64,000 nucleotides of DNA from Rhizobium sp. NXC14 (GCF_002117485.1 NZ_CP021030.1:251001-315000), one strand, 5' to 3'; positions 18,905 to 28,841 are shown, numbered from the stretch's first letter. A program made the numbers and translations. The notes: generated by a model from the letters alone, not told the origin.

Positions 18905-19522
18905 ATGCGAAAGCCGGGTTCGATGAAAGGTCTGGAGGATCTCGGCCGCGTACGGCTGTCGCAAAACTTCTTCTTCCGCGATTTCCTCCATTCCGAAATC
19001 GCCGATTTCTACCGCATTCCCAATATTCCTGAGAATCCCGACCTTGCGATCGAGGCCGGCAGAAGACTTTGCGACGATTTGCTGGAGCCGCTGCAGACGA
19101 CGTTCGGACGCCTGCACATCCGCTCCGGCTATCGTTCGCCTGAGGTGAACAAGTTCGGCAACGAGAACAATCTCAACTGTTCGACCAATGCCGCCACATC
19201 AGCGGATCATATCTGGGACATGCTCGATTTCGATGGCTGCATGGGCGCGACCGCCTGCATCGTCGTGCCGTGGATGATTGATCATTACCGCGACGAAAGA
19301 GATTGGCAGCGACTTGCCTGGTGGATCCACGATCACCTCCCTTATGCCTCGCTTTGTTTTTTCCCCAAGCTCTGGGCCTTCAACATCCAGTGGCACGAAC
19401 GGCCGAAGCGGGTGATCCAGAGTTATATCAGGCCGCGCGGCATCCTCACCAAGCAGGGCATGGCGAACTGGGAAGGCGACCATTCCGGATGGTATGAGGG
19501 ATTTCCCGCACTCAGAAACTGA
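18905..19522 (+). CDS. Peptidase M15-like protein (uncertain)
   Basis: Protein of 205 residues whose middle (GRLHIRSGYRSPEVN, then TSADHIWDML) resembles the zinc-peptidase M15/VanY core with HxxxxxxD-like spacing. The His ligands are not all convincing, so activity is uncertain. The C-terminal half is rich in tryptophan (AWWIHDHLPYASLCFFPKLW) and unlike classic M15. ATG 18905 is chosen because GGAGGAAG precedes it. The 3' end overlaps the convergent acetyltransferase by 11 bases. Confidence 0.55.
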   Translation: MRKPGSMKGLEDLGRVRLSQNFFFRDFLHSEIADFYRIPNIPENPDLAIEAGRRLCDDLLEPLQTTFGRLHIRSGYRSPEVNKFGNENNLNCSTNAATSADHIWDMLDFDGCMGATACIVVPWMIDHYRDERDWQRLAWWIHDHLPYASLCFFPKLWAFNIQWHERPKRVIQSYIRPRGILTKQGMANWEGDHSGWYEGFPALRN

Positions 19523-19955
19523 TACGGTAGCGGATATGACCGTCGCTTTCGACATAGCTGTCGTAGAGCGCTCGAGCGGCCCTGTTTCCTTCGCTCGTAT
19601 GCCAGTAAAGCCGCGACCAGCCCTTGGCCTTGCCGAGCGCGACGAGATCGTCCATCAGCGCCCGCCCGACGCCTTTTCCCCGTGCGTCGGAGTCGACGAA
19701 CAGGTCTTCGAGGTAGCAGTCTCTACCGCGGATCCACGTGCCTTCATGGGTGAGATAGAGCGCAAATCCCATCACCCGGCCATCGACTTCGGCGACGCGC
19801 ATCGCGATCGCCGAGGCGGGATCGAAGACCCGGCGCCACGTGTGATCGGTGATGTCGGCATCGACCGTCACTTCGTAAAAAGCCAGATAGGCCGCCCAGA
19901 GTTCACGCCAACGGGCTTCGTCCTCGGGGCTGGCATCGCGTATCGTTACGGTCAT
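19512..19955 (-). CDS. GNAT-family N-acetyltransferase
   Basis: Acetyltransferase of 147 residues. The acetyl-CoA motif A is FVDSDARGKGVGRALMDDL (about 82-100), preceded by CYLEDL and followed by LYWHTSEGNRAARALYD, typical of spermidine/amino-acid GNATs. Start MTVTIRD at 19955 fits the family; the open frame runs further upstream without support. It is 13 bases downstream of an aldo/keto reductase gene and probably co-transcribed with it. Confidence 0.87.
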   Translation of the reverse strand: MTVTIRDASPEDEARWRELWAAYLAFYEVTVDADITDHTWRRVFDPASAIAMRVAEVDGRVMGFALYLTHEGTWIRGRDCYLEDLFVDSDARGKGVGRALMDDLVALGKAKGWSRLYWHTSEGNRAARALYDSYVESDGHIRYRISF

Positions 19956-19968
19956 GGGCTTTCCTGTT

Positions 19969-20916
19969 TCAGGCACCGGCTTCGTCGAGCAGCGCCATTG
20001 CTTCTTCAGAAAGTGCAAGTGTCGCTGATTTCACCAGGCTTTCAAGCTGCGATAGACTGGTTGCGCTCGCGATCGGTGCCGTCACGCCCTTCTTGCGCAA
20101 CAGCCAGGCGAGCGAGATTTCCGCGGGTTTGGCGCCGGTCTCGGCCGAAACCTGATCAAGCGCGGCGAGGATGCGCAGGCCCTTGGCATCGAGATATTGC
20201 GAAACCCGGCCTTCCCGAGCGCGGCCTTCCGTATCGGCCTTAGTGCGGTATTTACCGGTGAGGAAGCCGGCCGCGAGGCTGAAATAGGTGATGACGCCGA
20301 TGTCTTGCTTGATGCAGAGTTCGGCCAGTGGCCCCTCGAAGCTCGCGCGCTCGTAAAGATTATATTCCGGCTGCAGCACGTCGTATCGCGGCAGGCCGGC
20401 CTTCTCGGCTGCGTCGAACGACGCCTGCAGCAGATTCGCATCATAGTTCGAGCAGCCGATGGCGCGGACCTTGCCCTGCTGCTTCAGCTTGGCGAAGGCG
20501 CCGAGCGTTTCCTCCTGCGGCGTATCGGCATCCGGCCAGTGCGCGAGATAGAGATCGATATAGTCCGTCTGCAGCCGGCGCAGCGAATCCTCTACCGCCT
20601 TCAGGATGTATGCCTCCTTGAGGGTCTTTCCCTGTCCCATGTCCGAGCCGACTTTGGTAATGATCACGGCCTTGTCGCGGGAAATTCGCGCCTGCTTCAG
20701 CCACCGCCCGATGATCTCCTCGGAATCGCCGCCCTTGTTGTCGGGAACCCACGCGGAATAGACATCGGCCGTGTCGATGGTGTTGAGCTCCGCGTCGAAG
20801 AAGGCGTCGAGAATGGCGAAAGATGTTTTCTCGTCGGCCGTCCAGCCGAAGACATTGCCGCCGAAGACGATCGGCGACACCGAAAGACCTGTTTTCCCAA
20901 GCCGGCGCATGTTCAT
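19969..20916 (-). CDS. Aldo/keto reductase (YajO/GSP69-like)
   Basis: NADPH-dependent reductase of 315 residues. The catalytic Asp and Tyr are in IDTADVYSAWVPDNKGG and the His is in DLYLAHWPDADTP. The cofactor segment ITYFSLAAGFLTGKYR and the LLRKKGVTAPIASATSLSQL tail are standard. ATG 20916 has GGAGAG four bases upstream; a second ATG two codons later is possible. The substrate is unknown. Confidence 0.9.
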   Translation of the reverse strand: MNMRRLGKTGLSVSPIVFGGNVFGWTADEKTSFAILDAFFDAELNTIDTADVYSAWVPDNKGGDSEEIIGRWLKQARISRDKAVIITKVGSDMGQGKTLKEAYILKAVEDSLRRLQTDYIDLYLAHWPDADTPQEETLGAFAKLKQQGKVRAIGCSNYDANLLQASFDAAEKAGLPRYDVLQPEYNLYERASFEGPLAELCIKQDIGVITYFSLAAGFLTGKYRTKADTEGRAREGRVSQYLDAKGLRILAALDQVSAETGAKPAEISLAWLLRKKGVTAPIASATSLSQLESLVKSATLALSEEAMALLDEAGA

Positions 20917-20977
20917 GACGCTCTCCAAAATGAATAATTTGATTGAAACCGCGGATACGGCAGGGCGCCGGCCCGGA

Positions 20978-21020
20978 GCACGATGCCGAAAAGTGCGAAC
21001 GATTTTCGGAGTCATCATGC
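20978..21020. repeat. Rhizobial intergenic palindrome, second family
   Basis: The arms GCACGATG and CATCATGC (one mismatch) surround GCCGAAAA and TTTTCGG. It resembles a short repeat I recall from Rhizobiaceae intergenic regions. It lies in the 236-base divergent gap between the aldo/keto reductase and the MocA-like gene. Confidence 0.65.
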
Positions 21021-21152
21021 TTGTTGTTTCGCCTAACCTAGCGCGATCCGGGCGGGAGGGAAGCCAAGTTTCCGTGATTTCAGCTTGTGCCATTGCGCCG
21101 CAGCAGAGGCCTGCATATGGTTCGCGGAAAATCAGCTTTGGGAGATTGGATC

Positions 21153-22139
21153 ATGTTGCGTTTCGGTATCATATCAACGGCGAAGATCGGCCGCGACAAC
21201 GTCGTTCCAGCAATTCAGGACGCGGAAAACTGCGTCGTCACCGCAATCGCAAGCCGCGATCTCGCGCGCGCGAGAGAGATGGCGGACCGCTTTTCCGTGC
21301 CGCATGCCTTCGGCTCCTACGAGGAGATGCTCGCCTCCGACGTCATCGACGCTGTCTACATTCCGCTGCCGACCTCGCAGCACATCAAATGGGCGATCAA
21401 GGCGGCCGATGCCGGCAAGCATGTGCTCTGTGAGAAGCCGCTGGCATTGAAAGCAGCCGATATCGACGAGGTGATCGCCGCCCGCGACCGGAATCGGGTG
21501 GTGGTGACCGAAGCCTATATGGTCACCTATGCCCCCGTCTGGCAGAAGGTGCGTTCGCTGATCGCGGAGGGTGCGATCGGTTCGCTCCGGCATGTTCAGG
21601 GCGCCTTCACCTATTTCAACCGCGACCCCGCCAACATGCGCAATATTCCTGAACTCGGCGGCGGCGGCCTTCCCGATATCGGCGTCTACCCCGTCATGAG
21701 CACCCGCTTTTCCACCGGCAAGGAGCCGCTCCGGATCCAGGCGATCACCGAGCGCGATGCGGATTTCGGCACGGACATCTATTCGAGCGTCAAGGCTGAT
21801 TTTGGCGATTTCGAGTTGAGCTTCTACGTCTCGACGCAGATGGCCAACCGCCAGGTCATGGTCTTCCATGGCACCGAAGGCTACATCGAGGTCAAGTCGC
21901 CCTTCAACGCCAATCGCTGGGGACCGGAAGAGATCGAACTGGCCGATCGCAGCCACAATGAATCGCGCATCTTCCGCTATCAGGACAGCCGCCAATATAG
22001 GCGCGAGGTCGAGGCCTTCGCTCGGGCGGTAAAGAACGGCAAGGAAGAGATCGTCACGCTCGAAAACTCGAAGCTGAACCAGAAGGTGATCGATGCGATC
22101 TACCGCGCCAGCGAGAAGGACGGCTGGGAACCAGTCTGA
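21153..22139 (+). CDS. Gfo/Idh/MocA-family dehydrogenase
   Basis: NAD(P)-dependent sugar or inositol dehydrogenase of 328 residues. The Rossmann start is [18 protein letters not shown], and the hallmark EKPLA follows in [12 protein letters not shown]. The C-terminal domain holds [13 protein letters not shown], with the lysine and aspartate/histidine-type catalytic surface of the family. ATG 21153 is chosen (GGAG about eight bases before); an in-frame ATG sits upstream at 21117. The substrate cannot be assigned from context. Confidence 0.9.
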   Translation: MLRFGIISTAKIGRDNVVPAIQDAENCVVTAIASRDLARAREMADRFSVPHAFGSYEEMLASDVIDAVYIPLPTSQHIKWAIKAADAGKHVLCEKPLALKAADIDEVIAARDRNRVVVTEAYMVTYAPVWQKVRSLIAEGAIGSLRHVQGAFTYFNRDPANMRNIPELGGGGLPDIGVYPVMSTRFSTGKEPLRIQAITERDADFGTDIYSSVKADFGDFELSFYVSTQMANRQVMVFHGTEGYIEVKSPFNANRWGPEEIELADRSHNESRIFRYQDSRQYRREVEAFARAVKNGKEEIVTLENSKLNQKVIDAIYRASEKDGWEPV

Positions 22140-22148
22140 TCATTCCGC

Positions 22149-22526
22149 TCATTCCGGGCGGAAGACGAAGCGCGAATAGCCGAAGAAGCTGAAGACCATC
22201 GAGGCGACGCTGGCGATCACCATGGCCGCCAGCGGCTGCAGCGTGGGCAGCGAAAGCAGCAGCGCAGAGTAAAGCCCGTAATTGACAAGCGCCGCCGTCA
22301 CGCCGACCGAGCCGTAGCGGAAACCCTCGGCAGCAAGCGACCGCCCGGAACGATCGAAGGTGAAGCTGCGATTGAAGGCCCAGGTGGTCGCCATTGCCAC
22401 CCCGATGGCGACGAGCCGCGCCAGAAATGGGCCGAGCGGCGTCAGATGGAGCAGCGCCGTCAGCATGCCGGCATCGACAAGGAAGCCGATGCCGCCGCCG
22501 ATCGCGAAGCGGACGAGCTTTCTCAT
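22149..22526 (-). CDS. GtrA-family membrane protein
   Basis: Four-helix inner-membrane protein of 125 residues, of the family thought to flip or present polyprenyl-phosphate-sugars. The start LVRFAIGGGIGFLVDAGML, the charged WAFNRSFTF after helix 2, and the final FFGYSRFVFRPE are diagnostic. Its ATG overlaps the stop of the upstream glycosyltransferase by four bases, so the two are translationally coupled. Together they would make and translocate a lipid-linked sugar. Confidence 0.9.
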   Translation of the reverse strand: MRKLVRFAIGGGIGFLVDAGMLTALLHLTPLGPFLARLVAIGVAMATTWAFNRSFTFDRSGRSLAAEGFRYGSVGVTAALVNYGLYSALLLSLPTLQPLAAMVIASVASMVFSFFGYSRFVFRPE

Positions 22527-23530
22527 GCCGCATCCGCCTTTCCGGGACGTTCACGCGATGCCGGTTTTGCGTCGGCGAGCGGCGCCTTGGCCGCGCTGGC
22601 GGTCTCCAGGCTCATATAATGGATGCGAAGCTGCTCGGCCCGGGCCCGGGCCACGGAATCCAGGATGACGCCGGCGGTAAAAAGCATGAAGGAGATCATC
22701 ATCAGCGCCATCGACAGCACCCAGGTCGGCATGCGGCTGACGAGGCCCGTGTCGAAATATTCTGCCAGCACCGGCGTCATGAAGCCGAGGCTCGTCAGCA
22801 TGAAGGCGGCGCTTATCGCGCTGAAGAAGGCGAAGGGTCGCGTTTCCTTCATCAGCATCGCGAACATCCAGAGGATTTTTCCGCCGTCGCCGAACGTCGA
22901 AAGCTTGGAGTGCGAACCTTCCGGGCGGCGGCCATAATCGAGCTCCAGCTCGCTGACCGGAAGTTTCAGCCGGGAGGCATGCACCGACATCTCGGTTTCG
23001 ATCTCGAAGCCGCCGGATACTGCCGGGAAGCTCTTGACGAAGCGGCGCGAGAAAGCGCGGTAGCCCGAAAAAATATCGGTGAAGTCGGGGCCGAAGATCG
23101 TCCGGTAGAGCAGGTTGAAAAGCCGGTTGCCAAGCGCATGGCCCTGACGGCCGGCGTCGGCATGCACGCCGCGCCGGGTTCCCACAACCATGTCGGCGCG
23201 TTCGGTCAGAAGCGTCCGCACCAGTTCCTCGGCATCGCCGGGTGCATAGGTTCCGTCGCCGTCGGCGATGATGTAGATGTCGGCCTCGATGTCGGCGAAC
23301 ATGCGGCGCACGACATGTCCCTTGCCTTGCCGCCGCTCGCGCACGACATGCGCTCCGGCCAGCATCGCCTGCAGCGCGGTGCCGTCGGTGGAATTATTGT
23401 CGTAGACGTGGATTGCGGCATCCGGCAGCGTCGCCCGGAAGCCCTGCACCACGGAGCCGATCGTCGCAGCTTCATTATAGCAGGGAAGCAGGACGGCAAT
23501 GTCCGGGTGATGGGAACGCGTTCGGGCCAT
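22523..23530 (-). CDS. Family 2 glycosyltransferase, polyprenyl-phosphate sugar synthase-like
   Basis: Membrane-linked GT-A enzyme of 335 residues. The N-terminal IAVLLPCYNEAATIG binds nucleotide, and the DxD motif is D90/D92 in YIIADGDGTY. Two membrane helices lie at about 236-262 and 270-296, as in DPM1/GtrB-type enzymes that load a sugar on undecaprenyl phosphate. It forms a coupled pair with the GtrA gene downstream and faces a GT-C-like gene across a 161-base divergent region, suggesting a three-gene glycosylation system. Confidence 0.9.
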   Translation of the reverse strand: MARTRSHHPDIAVLLPCYNEAATIGSVVQGFRATLPDAAIHVYDNNSTDGTALQAMLAGAHVVRERRQGKGHVVRRMFADIEADIYIIADGDGTYAPGDAEELVRTLLTERADMVVGTRRGVHADAGRQGHALGNRLFNLLYRTIFGPDFTDIFSGYRAFSRRFVKSFPAVSGGFEIETEMSVHASRLKLPVSELELDYGRRPEGSHSKLSTFGDGGKILWMFAMLMKETRPFAFFSAISAAFMLTSLGFMTPVLAEYFDTGLVSRMPTWVLSMALMMISFMLFTAGVILDSVARARAEQLRIHYMSLETASAAKAPLADAKPASRERPGKADAA

Positions 23531-23691
23531 GACTCTACTCGTTACACTGAAAAGCCGCCAACAGCTTAAATCATGCAGCGTTAATAAACCCTATGACCGA
23601 GGCAAAGTCGGCTGCGTGCGCAAACGGCTTTACACTTTCTTGATCGGCGCCCGCTAAGGTTCGGCGATCTGGAAACGAGTTGCTAACCACG

Positions 23692-25539
23692 ATGAATGCC
23701 GTGCAGCCGATCGCCAATGCGTCGACCGTAACCGCCGCCCGCAGGAGCCGGCTCGGGGCGCTGCTGACGCGTCTCTGGCCCGCCGTCATCGCCTATAGTG
23801 TCATCCTCGCCGCCGTCATCCTTGTTACCAAGCTCTCCGGCGCCACGGATTATGTCGGTCCCGACAATGACGATGGCATGCGTCTCGTCGAGGTTCGCGA
23901 TTTTCTTGCCGGTCAGGGCTGGTTCGATCTGATGCAATATCGTCTCGGCCTCGCCGGCGGTACGCTGATGCATTGGTCGCGTCTGATCGATCTGCCGATC
24001 GCTTCGCTGATCTGGTTCTTCGACCTGTTTGCGCCGCGTGAAACCGCCGAGGCGCTGGCGCTGGCCGTCTGGCCCGTATCGCTCATCTTTCCTGCCATGC
24101 TCGCCATGGGCATTGCCGGCCGGCGGATCGGCGGCATTGCGGGTATGCATATCGCCCTCGGTCTCACTGCACCGGCGATCTACATCGGAAACCGCTTCGC
24201 CCCTGGCGCCATCGATCATCACAATGCGCAGCTGGCGCTGGTCGCGACGATGGTGGCCATGCTCATGGATCCCGCGCGTCGCGGTTGGAGCTACGCGGTC
24301 GCCGGCGTTGCGGCGGCTGTCGCCATCGCCATCGGCGCCGAGACCACTCCTTTCGTCGCTGCCGTCTGCCTCACGGTCGCGCTGCTCTGGGCATGGGAAG
24401 GCGAGAATTTTTGCGCTGCGGCCCGGGCCTTCGGGCTGTCGCTGACGATTGCGATCAACATTCTTTTCTTCGCAACGGTTCCGCCCCGGCTCTATTCGAT
24501 GGTTACCTGCGATAATCTCTCGCTCGGCTACTACAGTCTGGCGGCGATCGGCAGCGGCCTCCTGTTGTTTTCGGCCATTTTTGCGAGCGGCTTGCGTCGA
24601 CCCTTGCGCTTTATCGCGCTCGCCTTTGTCGGCGCCGGCGTTTTTGGTGCGGCGATCGTCATCGCACCGCAATGCCTGAGCGATCCGTTGGGCAGTCTCG
24701 ATCCGATGTTGGTCGAACTCTGGCTGCGCCATATTTCGGAAGCCCAGTCGCTCCTGGCGCTGGCGCGCACCGATCCCACCTTGGTCGGAGCCTTCTATGC
24801 GGCAGGTCTGCTCGGCATTGCCGTCTGCATCTTTCGCATCATTCAGCGCGATCGCGTGCAGATCCACCTTATCCTGCTCTTCCTGCTTGCCACGAGCTGG
24901 GCGATCGCGCTGGTCCAGGTGCGCGGCTCTTCCTTCTCGAACCTGCTTTCGATCCTGCCGCTCGCCCTGCTGATTATCGATGTCAGGCGGATCTCCAACA
25001 GCGACAGCGAGAATGTCGCTGCCGCCCTTATCTATGTGACGAGTGTTCTCGCAAGCGTTCCGGCGGTCTGGGCCGTCGGCGGCGGGCTTGTTTCAATGCA
25101 GATGGAGAACGATGCGCAGAACAAGGCGGCGGAGCCGGCAAGGGCGCTCTCCTGCACATCGAAAGAGGCGCTGGCACCGCTTGGCGAACTACCGCCCGGC
25201 CTGGTCTCCGCGCCATCGGAAATGGGTGTGCCAATCCTCCGATTCACGCAAAATCGGGTTCTCGCCGCCCCCTATCACCGAGATCAGGGCGGCATGCTGA
25301 CGCAAATGCATATCGGCCTGGCAAAGCCGCAGGAGGCGGAAGCCTTTTTGAAGGGAGCCGGTGTGACGGCGCTTGCTTTCTGCCCGAAGGACCTGCAGAC
25401 GCGCGAACTTGCCAAACTGAAGCCGGATGGGCTCTATGCCGAACTCGGCAAGGGGAATATTCCGTCCTATCTGGAACCACTTGCAAAAGTGCCGGATACG
25501 GGCGTCCAGTTCTTCCGCTACCGGCCGACGGCGAATTGA
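23692..25539 (+). CDS. GT-C-type multi-spanning membrane glycosyltransferase-like protein
   Basis: Membrane protein of 615 residues with about eleven or twelve predicted helices and a soluble C-terminal domain (about 480-615). After the first helix (about 31-46) the periplasmic loop has acidic DNDDGMRLVE and then MHWSRLIDLP, the layout of GT-C enzymes that use a lipid-linked sugar donor. AIDHHNAQL follows helix 4. The family is not firmly identified and no exact substrate can be given. The TTG at 23680 is an alternative start. It is divergent from the GT2/GtrA pair, which could supply its donor. Confidence 0.7.
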   Translation: MNAVQPIANASTVTAARRSRLGALLTRLWPAVIAYSVILAAVILVTKLSGATDYVGPDNDDGMRLVEVRDFLAGQGWFDLMQYRLGLAGGTLMHWSRLIDLPIASLIWFFDLFAPRETAEALALAVWPVSLIFPAMLAMGIAGRRIGGIAGMHIALGLTAPAIYIGNRFAPGAIDHHNAQLALVATMVAMLMDPARRGWSYAVAGVAAAVAIAIGAETTPFVAAVCLTVALLWAWEGENFCAAARAFGLSLTIAINILFFATVPPRLYSMVTCDNLSLGYYSLAAIGSGLLLFSAIFASGLRRPLRFIALAFVGAGVFGAAIVIAPQCLSDPLGSLDPMLVELWLRHISEAQSLLALARTDPTLVGAFYAAGLLGIAVCIFRIIQRDRVQIHLILLFLLATSWAIALVQVRGSSFSNLLSILPLALLIIDVRRISNSDSENVAAALIYVTSVLASVPAVWAVGGGLVSMQMENDAQNKAAEPARALSCTSKEALAPLGELPPGLVSAPSEMGVPILRFTQNRVLAAPYHRDQGGMLTQMHIGLAKPQEAEAFLKGAGVTALAFCPKDLQTRELAKLKPDGLYAELGKGNIPSYLEPLAKVPDTGVQFFRYRPTAN

Positions 25540-25567
25540 CGCCGGCAGCCTTTATGTTGCGCTGACG

Positions 25568-25810
25568 TCAGTGAGACGTGCGGACGGCCCGCAGACGGTC
25601 GCTGGCATAAAGCCCGAGCACAAAGAGGATAAGACCGCCATTATAGCCGAGAATGGCATAAACAAGCGCCAAAAGTGACACTGGCCCCGGCGAGGTTATC
25701 GCCGCCAGGGTGAAGCTCATTCCGATCAACGCGGCCACCAACGCGATCCCGGCGGCCGAGCGCATTAACCCGGCGCTGATGCCCAATGCTGCTGCTGTGA
25801 GAATAATCAT
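25568..25810 (-). CDS. Small membrane protein, unknown function
   Basis: Eighty residues with three hydrophobic segments (about 3-15, 20-38 and 47-69), ending in the charged DRLRAVRTSH. It starts at ATG 25810, with GAAGG eight bases upstream. No family is recognised. It is convergent with the GT-C-like gene and only 28 bases from its stop. It could be an accessory of the membrane glycosylation genes, but nothing shows this. Confidence 0.6.
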   Translation of the reverse strand: MIILTAAALGISAGLMRSAAGIALVAALIGMSFTLAAITSPGPVSLLALVYAILGYNGGLILFVLGLYASDRLRAVRTSH

Positions 25811-26149
25811 TTCAGCACCTTCCCAGAGAGAACGAGGGGAAGAATAGGAAGCGCCAACTAACAAAGATTTACCGGCTCTCTCGGCTGAAAATCCTTTGTA
25901 TTGCGGTGGTTAGCAATCCCTTTCGGGTAAAACGCGCTTTTTATCTATGCGTTCCCGGGCGAAACGGATTTTCCCGTTTTTCTTGTCATTTTTTCTGCTG
26001 CAACGACCGCATGCACGCAAAGCCCAGGGCATAAGTCTTGAAAGAACGGCCTCGACTCTGCCACGCTAACGGTTCAGCCGTCGGGAAAACGGGTCTCTCC
26101 GGCGGTCGCGGACCTTCCTGTTTCCCGCCAATGGAAATAGAAAGGAGGG
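25811..26149. other. Intergenic region upstream of xseA
   Basis: A stretch of 339 bases without a convincing gene. It has an AT-rich part around 25925-25995 with a short AACGG/CCGTT hairpin followed by T residues, and probably holds the divergent promoters of the small membrane protein and xseA. Nothing else was recognised. Confidence 0.5.
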
Positions 26150-27730
26150 ATGAGCAACCTCTTCGACAGCGATTCGCCGACCAACCTTGCCGAATATTCG
26201 GTTTCGGAGCTTTCCGGCTCGATCAAGCGCACCGTCGAAACCGCCTTCGATCAGGTTCGCGTGCGCGGGGAAATATCCGGTTATCGCGGTCCGCACTCCT
26301 CCGGCCACGCTTATTTCGCATTGAAGGATGATCGCGCCCGCATCGACGCCGTGATCTGGAAGGGCACGTTCTCGCGGCTGAAGTTCCGCCCCGAGGAAGG
26401 CATGGAGGTGATCGCCACTGGCAAGGTCACCACTTTTCCGGGCTCCTCGAAATATCAGATCGTCATCGAGACGCTTGAGCCGGCAGGCGCCGGCGCGCTG
26501 ATGGCGCTGATCGAGGAGCGCAAGCGCAGGCTCGGCGCCGAGGGTTTGTTCGACGCCGCCCGCAAGAAGCGCCTGCCCTTCATGCCGCATGTGATCGGCG
26601 TCGTCACTTCGCCGACCGGCGCCGTCATCCGCGATATCCTTCACCGCATCTCCGATCGGTTTCCCGTGCATGTCCTCGTCTGGCCGGTGAAGGTCCAGGG
26701 GGAGGGATCCGGCGAGGAGGTGGCGAACGCCATCCGCGGCTTCAACGCGCTGGGGCCCACGGGCGCCATCACCCGCCCGGATGTGCTGATCGTCGCGCGC
26801 GGCGGCGGCAGCCTGGAAGATCTCTGGAGTTTCAACGACGAGATCGTCGTGCGCGCCGTTGCCGAAAGCCGCATACCGCTGATCTCGGCCGTCGGCCACG
26901 AGACCGACTGGACGCTGATCGACTATGCCGCCGATGTCCGCGCTCCGACCCCGACGGGGGCGGCGGAAATGGCCGTGCCCGTCAAGGCGGAGCTCGAGGC
27001 GCAGGCTGCGGCGCTTGCCGCCCGCCTGCAGGGCTGCATGAACCGGCAGATGGATCAGCGCCGCCAGTCCGTCCGCAGCCTGATGCGGGCGTTGCCCTCG
27101 CTCGATCAGCTTCTCGCCTTGCCGCGCCGCCGTTTTGATGAAGCAGCCGCCGGCCTTGGCCGCGGCCTGGAACTCAACACCATCAACAAGCGCCGCGGCT
27201 TCGAGCGTATGGCCTCGCATCTGCGCCCCGATGTGCTCTCCAATCGCATCGCCGAGCGACGCCAGCTTCTGAGCGAGCGCATGGCGCGGGCCGAGCGCAC
27301 CGTCGAGCGTCTGCTCGATCGCTCGAAATCCCGCATTGACCGCGCCGAGGCCATCCTCGCTTCGCTGCCGGCGCGGCTGAAGACCCAGACAGACCGGAGT
27401 CGTGAGCGGCTCGGCAACCTTTCGCGCCATGCCGATACGGCGATCCGCCATCAACTGACGCGCGCCCGCGCCGAACTTTCCGCGCAGGACCGCGTGCTGC
27501 AGTCGCTCTCCTACAAGAATGTGCTGAAGCGCGGCTACGCCGTCATTCGCGATGAGGACAACAGGCCGGTTTCGCAGGCGGCGGCACTCTCCCCCGGTAT
27601 GGGCATCGCCATCGAATTTGCCGACGGCCGGGTCGGCGCCATGACCACAGAAGGCGGCGTACCGCCCGCCGGGGCGAAGAAGCGGGGCGCGAAACCTGCC
27701 GAGACGCCGAAGCAGGGAAGCTTGTTCTGA
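26150..27730 (+). CDS. xseA: Exodeoxyribonuclease VII large subunit
   Basis: Nuclease subunit that degrades single-stranded DNA to oligonucleotides and works with XseB (not in this window). The 526 residues comprise an N-terminal OB fold (about 15-110, [19 protein letters not shown]). The catalytic domain follows ([58 protein letters not shown]). A long coiled coil (about 290-430) and a C-terminal segment end it. GGAGGG lies only one base before the ATG, an unusually tight spacing, yet the N-terminus fits rhizobial XseA. A quinone reductase-like gene starts two bases after the stop. Confidence 0.97.
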   Translation: MSNLFDSDSPTNLAEYSVSELSGSIKRTVETAFDQVRVRGEISGYRGPHSSGHAYFALKDDRARIDAVIWKGTFSRLKFRPEEGMEVIATGKVTTFPGSSKYQIVIETLEPAGAGALMALIEERKRRLGAEGLFDAARKKRLPFMPHVIGVVTSPTGAVIRDILHRISDRFPVHVLVWPVKVQGEGSGEEVANAIRGFNALGPTGAITRPDVLIVARGGGSLEDLWSFNDEIVVRAVAESRIPLISAVGHETDWTLIDYAADVRAPTPTGAAEMAVPVKAELEAQAAALAARLQGCMNRQMDQRRQSVRSLMRALPSLDQLLALPRRRFDEAAAGLGRGLELNTINKRRGFERMASHLRPDVLSNRIAERRQLLSERMARAERTVERLLDRSKSRIDRAEAILASLPARLKTQTDRSRERLGNLSRHADTAIRHQLTRARAELSAQDRVLQSLSYKNVLKRGYAVIRDEDNRPVSQAAALSPGMGIAIEFADGRVGAMTTEGGVPPAGAKKRGAKPAETPKQGSLF

Positions 27731-27732
27731 CG

Positions 27733-28323
27733 ATGCGGATCCTGCTGGTGCTCGCCCATCCGCTGCCGGAAAGTTTCGCTGCCTCGGTGGCGCGCACGGC
27801 CCGCGAGGCACTGGAAGCATCCGGGCATGTTGTCGATCTCATTGATCTCTACGCTGAGGATTTTGATCCGCGCCTTTCCGAAGCCGAGCGCCGCGCTTAC
27901 TTCGATATGCCCTACGACACTTCGGCCGTTGCCGGCATCGTTGGCCGCCTGAAGGCGGCTGACGGTCTCGTCCTCGTCTTTCCGCAATGGTGGTTCAATT
28001 TTCCAGCCGTGCTGAAAGGGTTCTTCGATCGCATCTTCGCGCCCGGCGTGGCCTTCACCCACGATGCCGCCGGCGGCCGCATCGTGCCCGAGCTTACCAA
28101 TATCCGGCTGCTCTATGCGTTGACCACGACGGGCTCGCCCTGGTGGCTGGTGCATCTTTATATGGGCGATCCCGTCCGCCGCCTGCTGAAGCGCGGCATT
28201 GCCGCATTCTGCGCGAAGAAGCTCGTCTTCCGAATGCTGAGCCTGCACGACATGGACCGCGCGACTGATGCCAGGCGCAAGGCGCATTTGGAGCGCGTCC
28301 GTAAGTTGCTCGCCGCAGTCTGA
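27733..28323 (+). CDS. NAD(P)H:quinone oxidoreductase-like flavodoxin-fold protein
   Basis: FMN/FAD flavoprotein of 196 residues with the flavodoxin fold of the NQO/KefF/MdaB group. The start LLVLAHPLPESFAASVA binds the phosphate. VLVFPQWWFNFPAVLKGFFD is the family signature around the flavin, and YALTTTGSPWW follows. It starts two bases after xseA and is probably co-transcribed with it. It is convergent with the MarR gene, with stops adjacent. The acceptor is unknown. Confidence 0.88.
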   Translation: MRILLVLAHPLPESFAASVARTAREALEASGHVVDLIDLYAEDFDPRLSEAERRAYFDMPYDTSAVAGIVGRLKAADGLVLVFPQWWFNFPAVLKGFFDRIFAPGVAFTHDAAGGRIVPELTNIRLLYALTTTGSPWWLVHLYMGDPVRRLLKRGIAAFCAKKLVFRMLSLHDMDRATDARRKAHLERVRKLLAAV

Positions 28324-28821
28324 CTATTCAAAGTCCGACAGGAACTTCTTGAGCAGCCGGTCGAACGTGGCCCTTTCCTCGGGTGTCAGATTGCGCGTCA
28401 GCCGCTGCTGATTGGCGACATGGGCGCCGACCGCCTCTTCGACGGTCGCAAGTCCCTTGTCGGTCAGCGCAATCAGCACGCTGCGCCTGTCCTGCGGATT
28501 GACGATGCGCTCGACGAATCCAGCTTTCTCCAACTGGTCGATCCGGTTCGTCATCGTGCCGGAGCTCACCATCGTCATCTCCAGAAGCTCGCCCGGCGAA
28601 AGCCGGTGCGGCGCGCCTGAACGGCGAAGTGTGGCTAGGACGTCGAAGGCCGGCGTTGAAAGCCCGTGCTTCATGAGCACGGCTTCGACCTCGCGGCCGA
28701 GATGGGTGCCGAGGCGCTTCAGGCGCCCGAGGATGCCCATCGGTTCGACGTCGAGATCGGGCCGCTCGCGCCGCCATTGCGCCAGGATTCGGTCGACGTG
28801 ATCTTGCTTCTCTTCACCCAT
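28324..28821 (-). CDS. pecS: MarR-family regulator, PecS/urate-type
   Basis: Winged-helix repressor of 165 residues with an extra N-terminal helix (DHVDRILAQWRRERPDLD), the mark of the PecS/HucR urate-responsive subgroup. The ligand residues expected for that group are present: W16, the aspartate in FDVLATLRRSG, and the arginine in QDRRSVLIALTDKG. The recognition helix is in SGTMTNRIDQLEKAGFV. It is divergent from a PecM-type exporter, the classical pecS-pecM layout known from Dickeya and Agrobacterium. A TATCTTGA dyad lies between. The urate response is inferred. Confidence 0.8.
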   Translation of the reverse strand: MGEEKQDHVDRILAQWRRERPDLDVEPMGILGRLKRLGTHLGREVEAVLMKHGLSTPAFDVLATLRRSGAPHRLSPGELLEMTMVSSGTMTNRIDQLEKAGFVERIVNPQDRRSVLIALTDKGLATVEEAVGAHVANQQRLTRNLTPEERATFDRLLKKFLSDFE

Positions 28822-28841
28822 GTCACATCGATAGCAGTGGA

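Noticed and set aside
26066..27820. Minus-strand open frame of 584 codons across xseA
   Set aside because: Lies completely antisense to the well-conserved xseA; no family recognised and composition as expected for a shadow.
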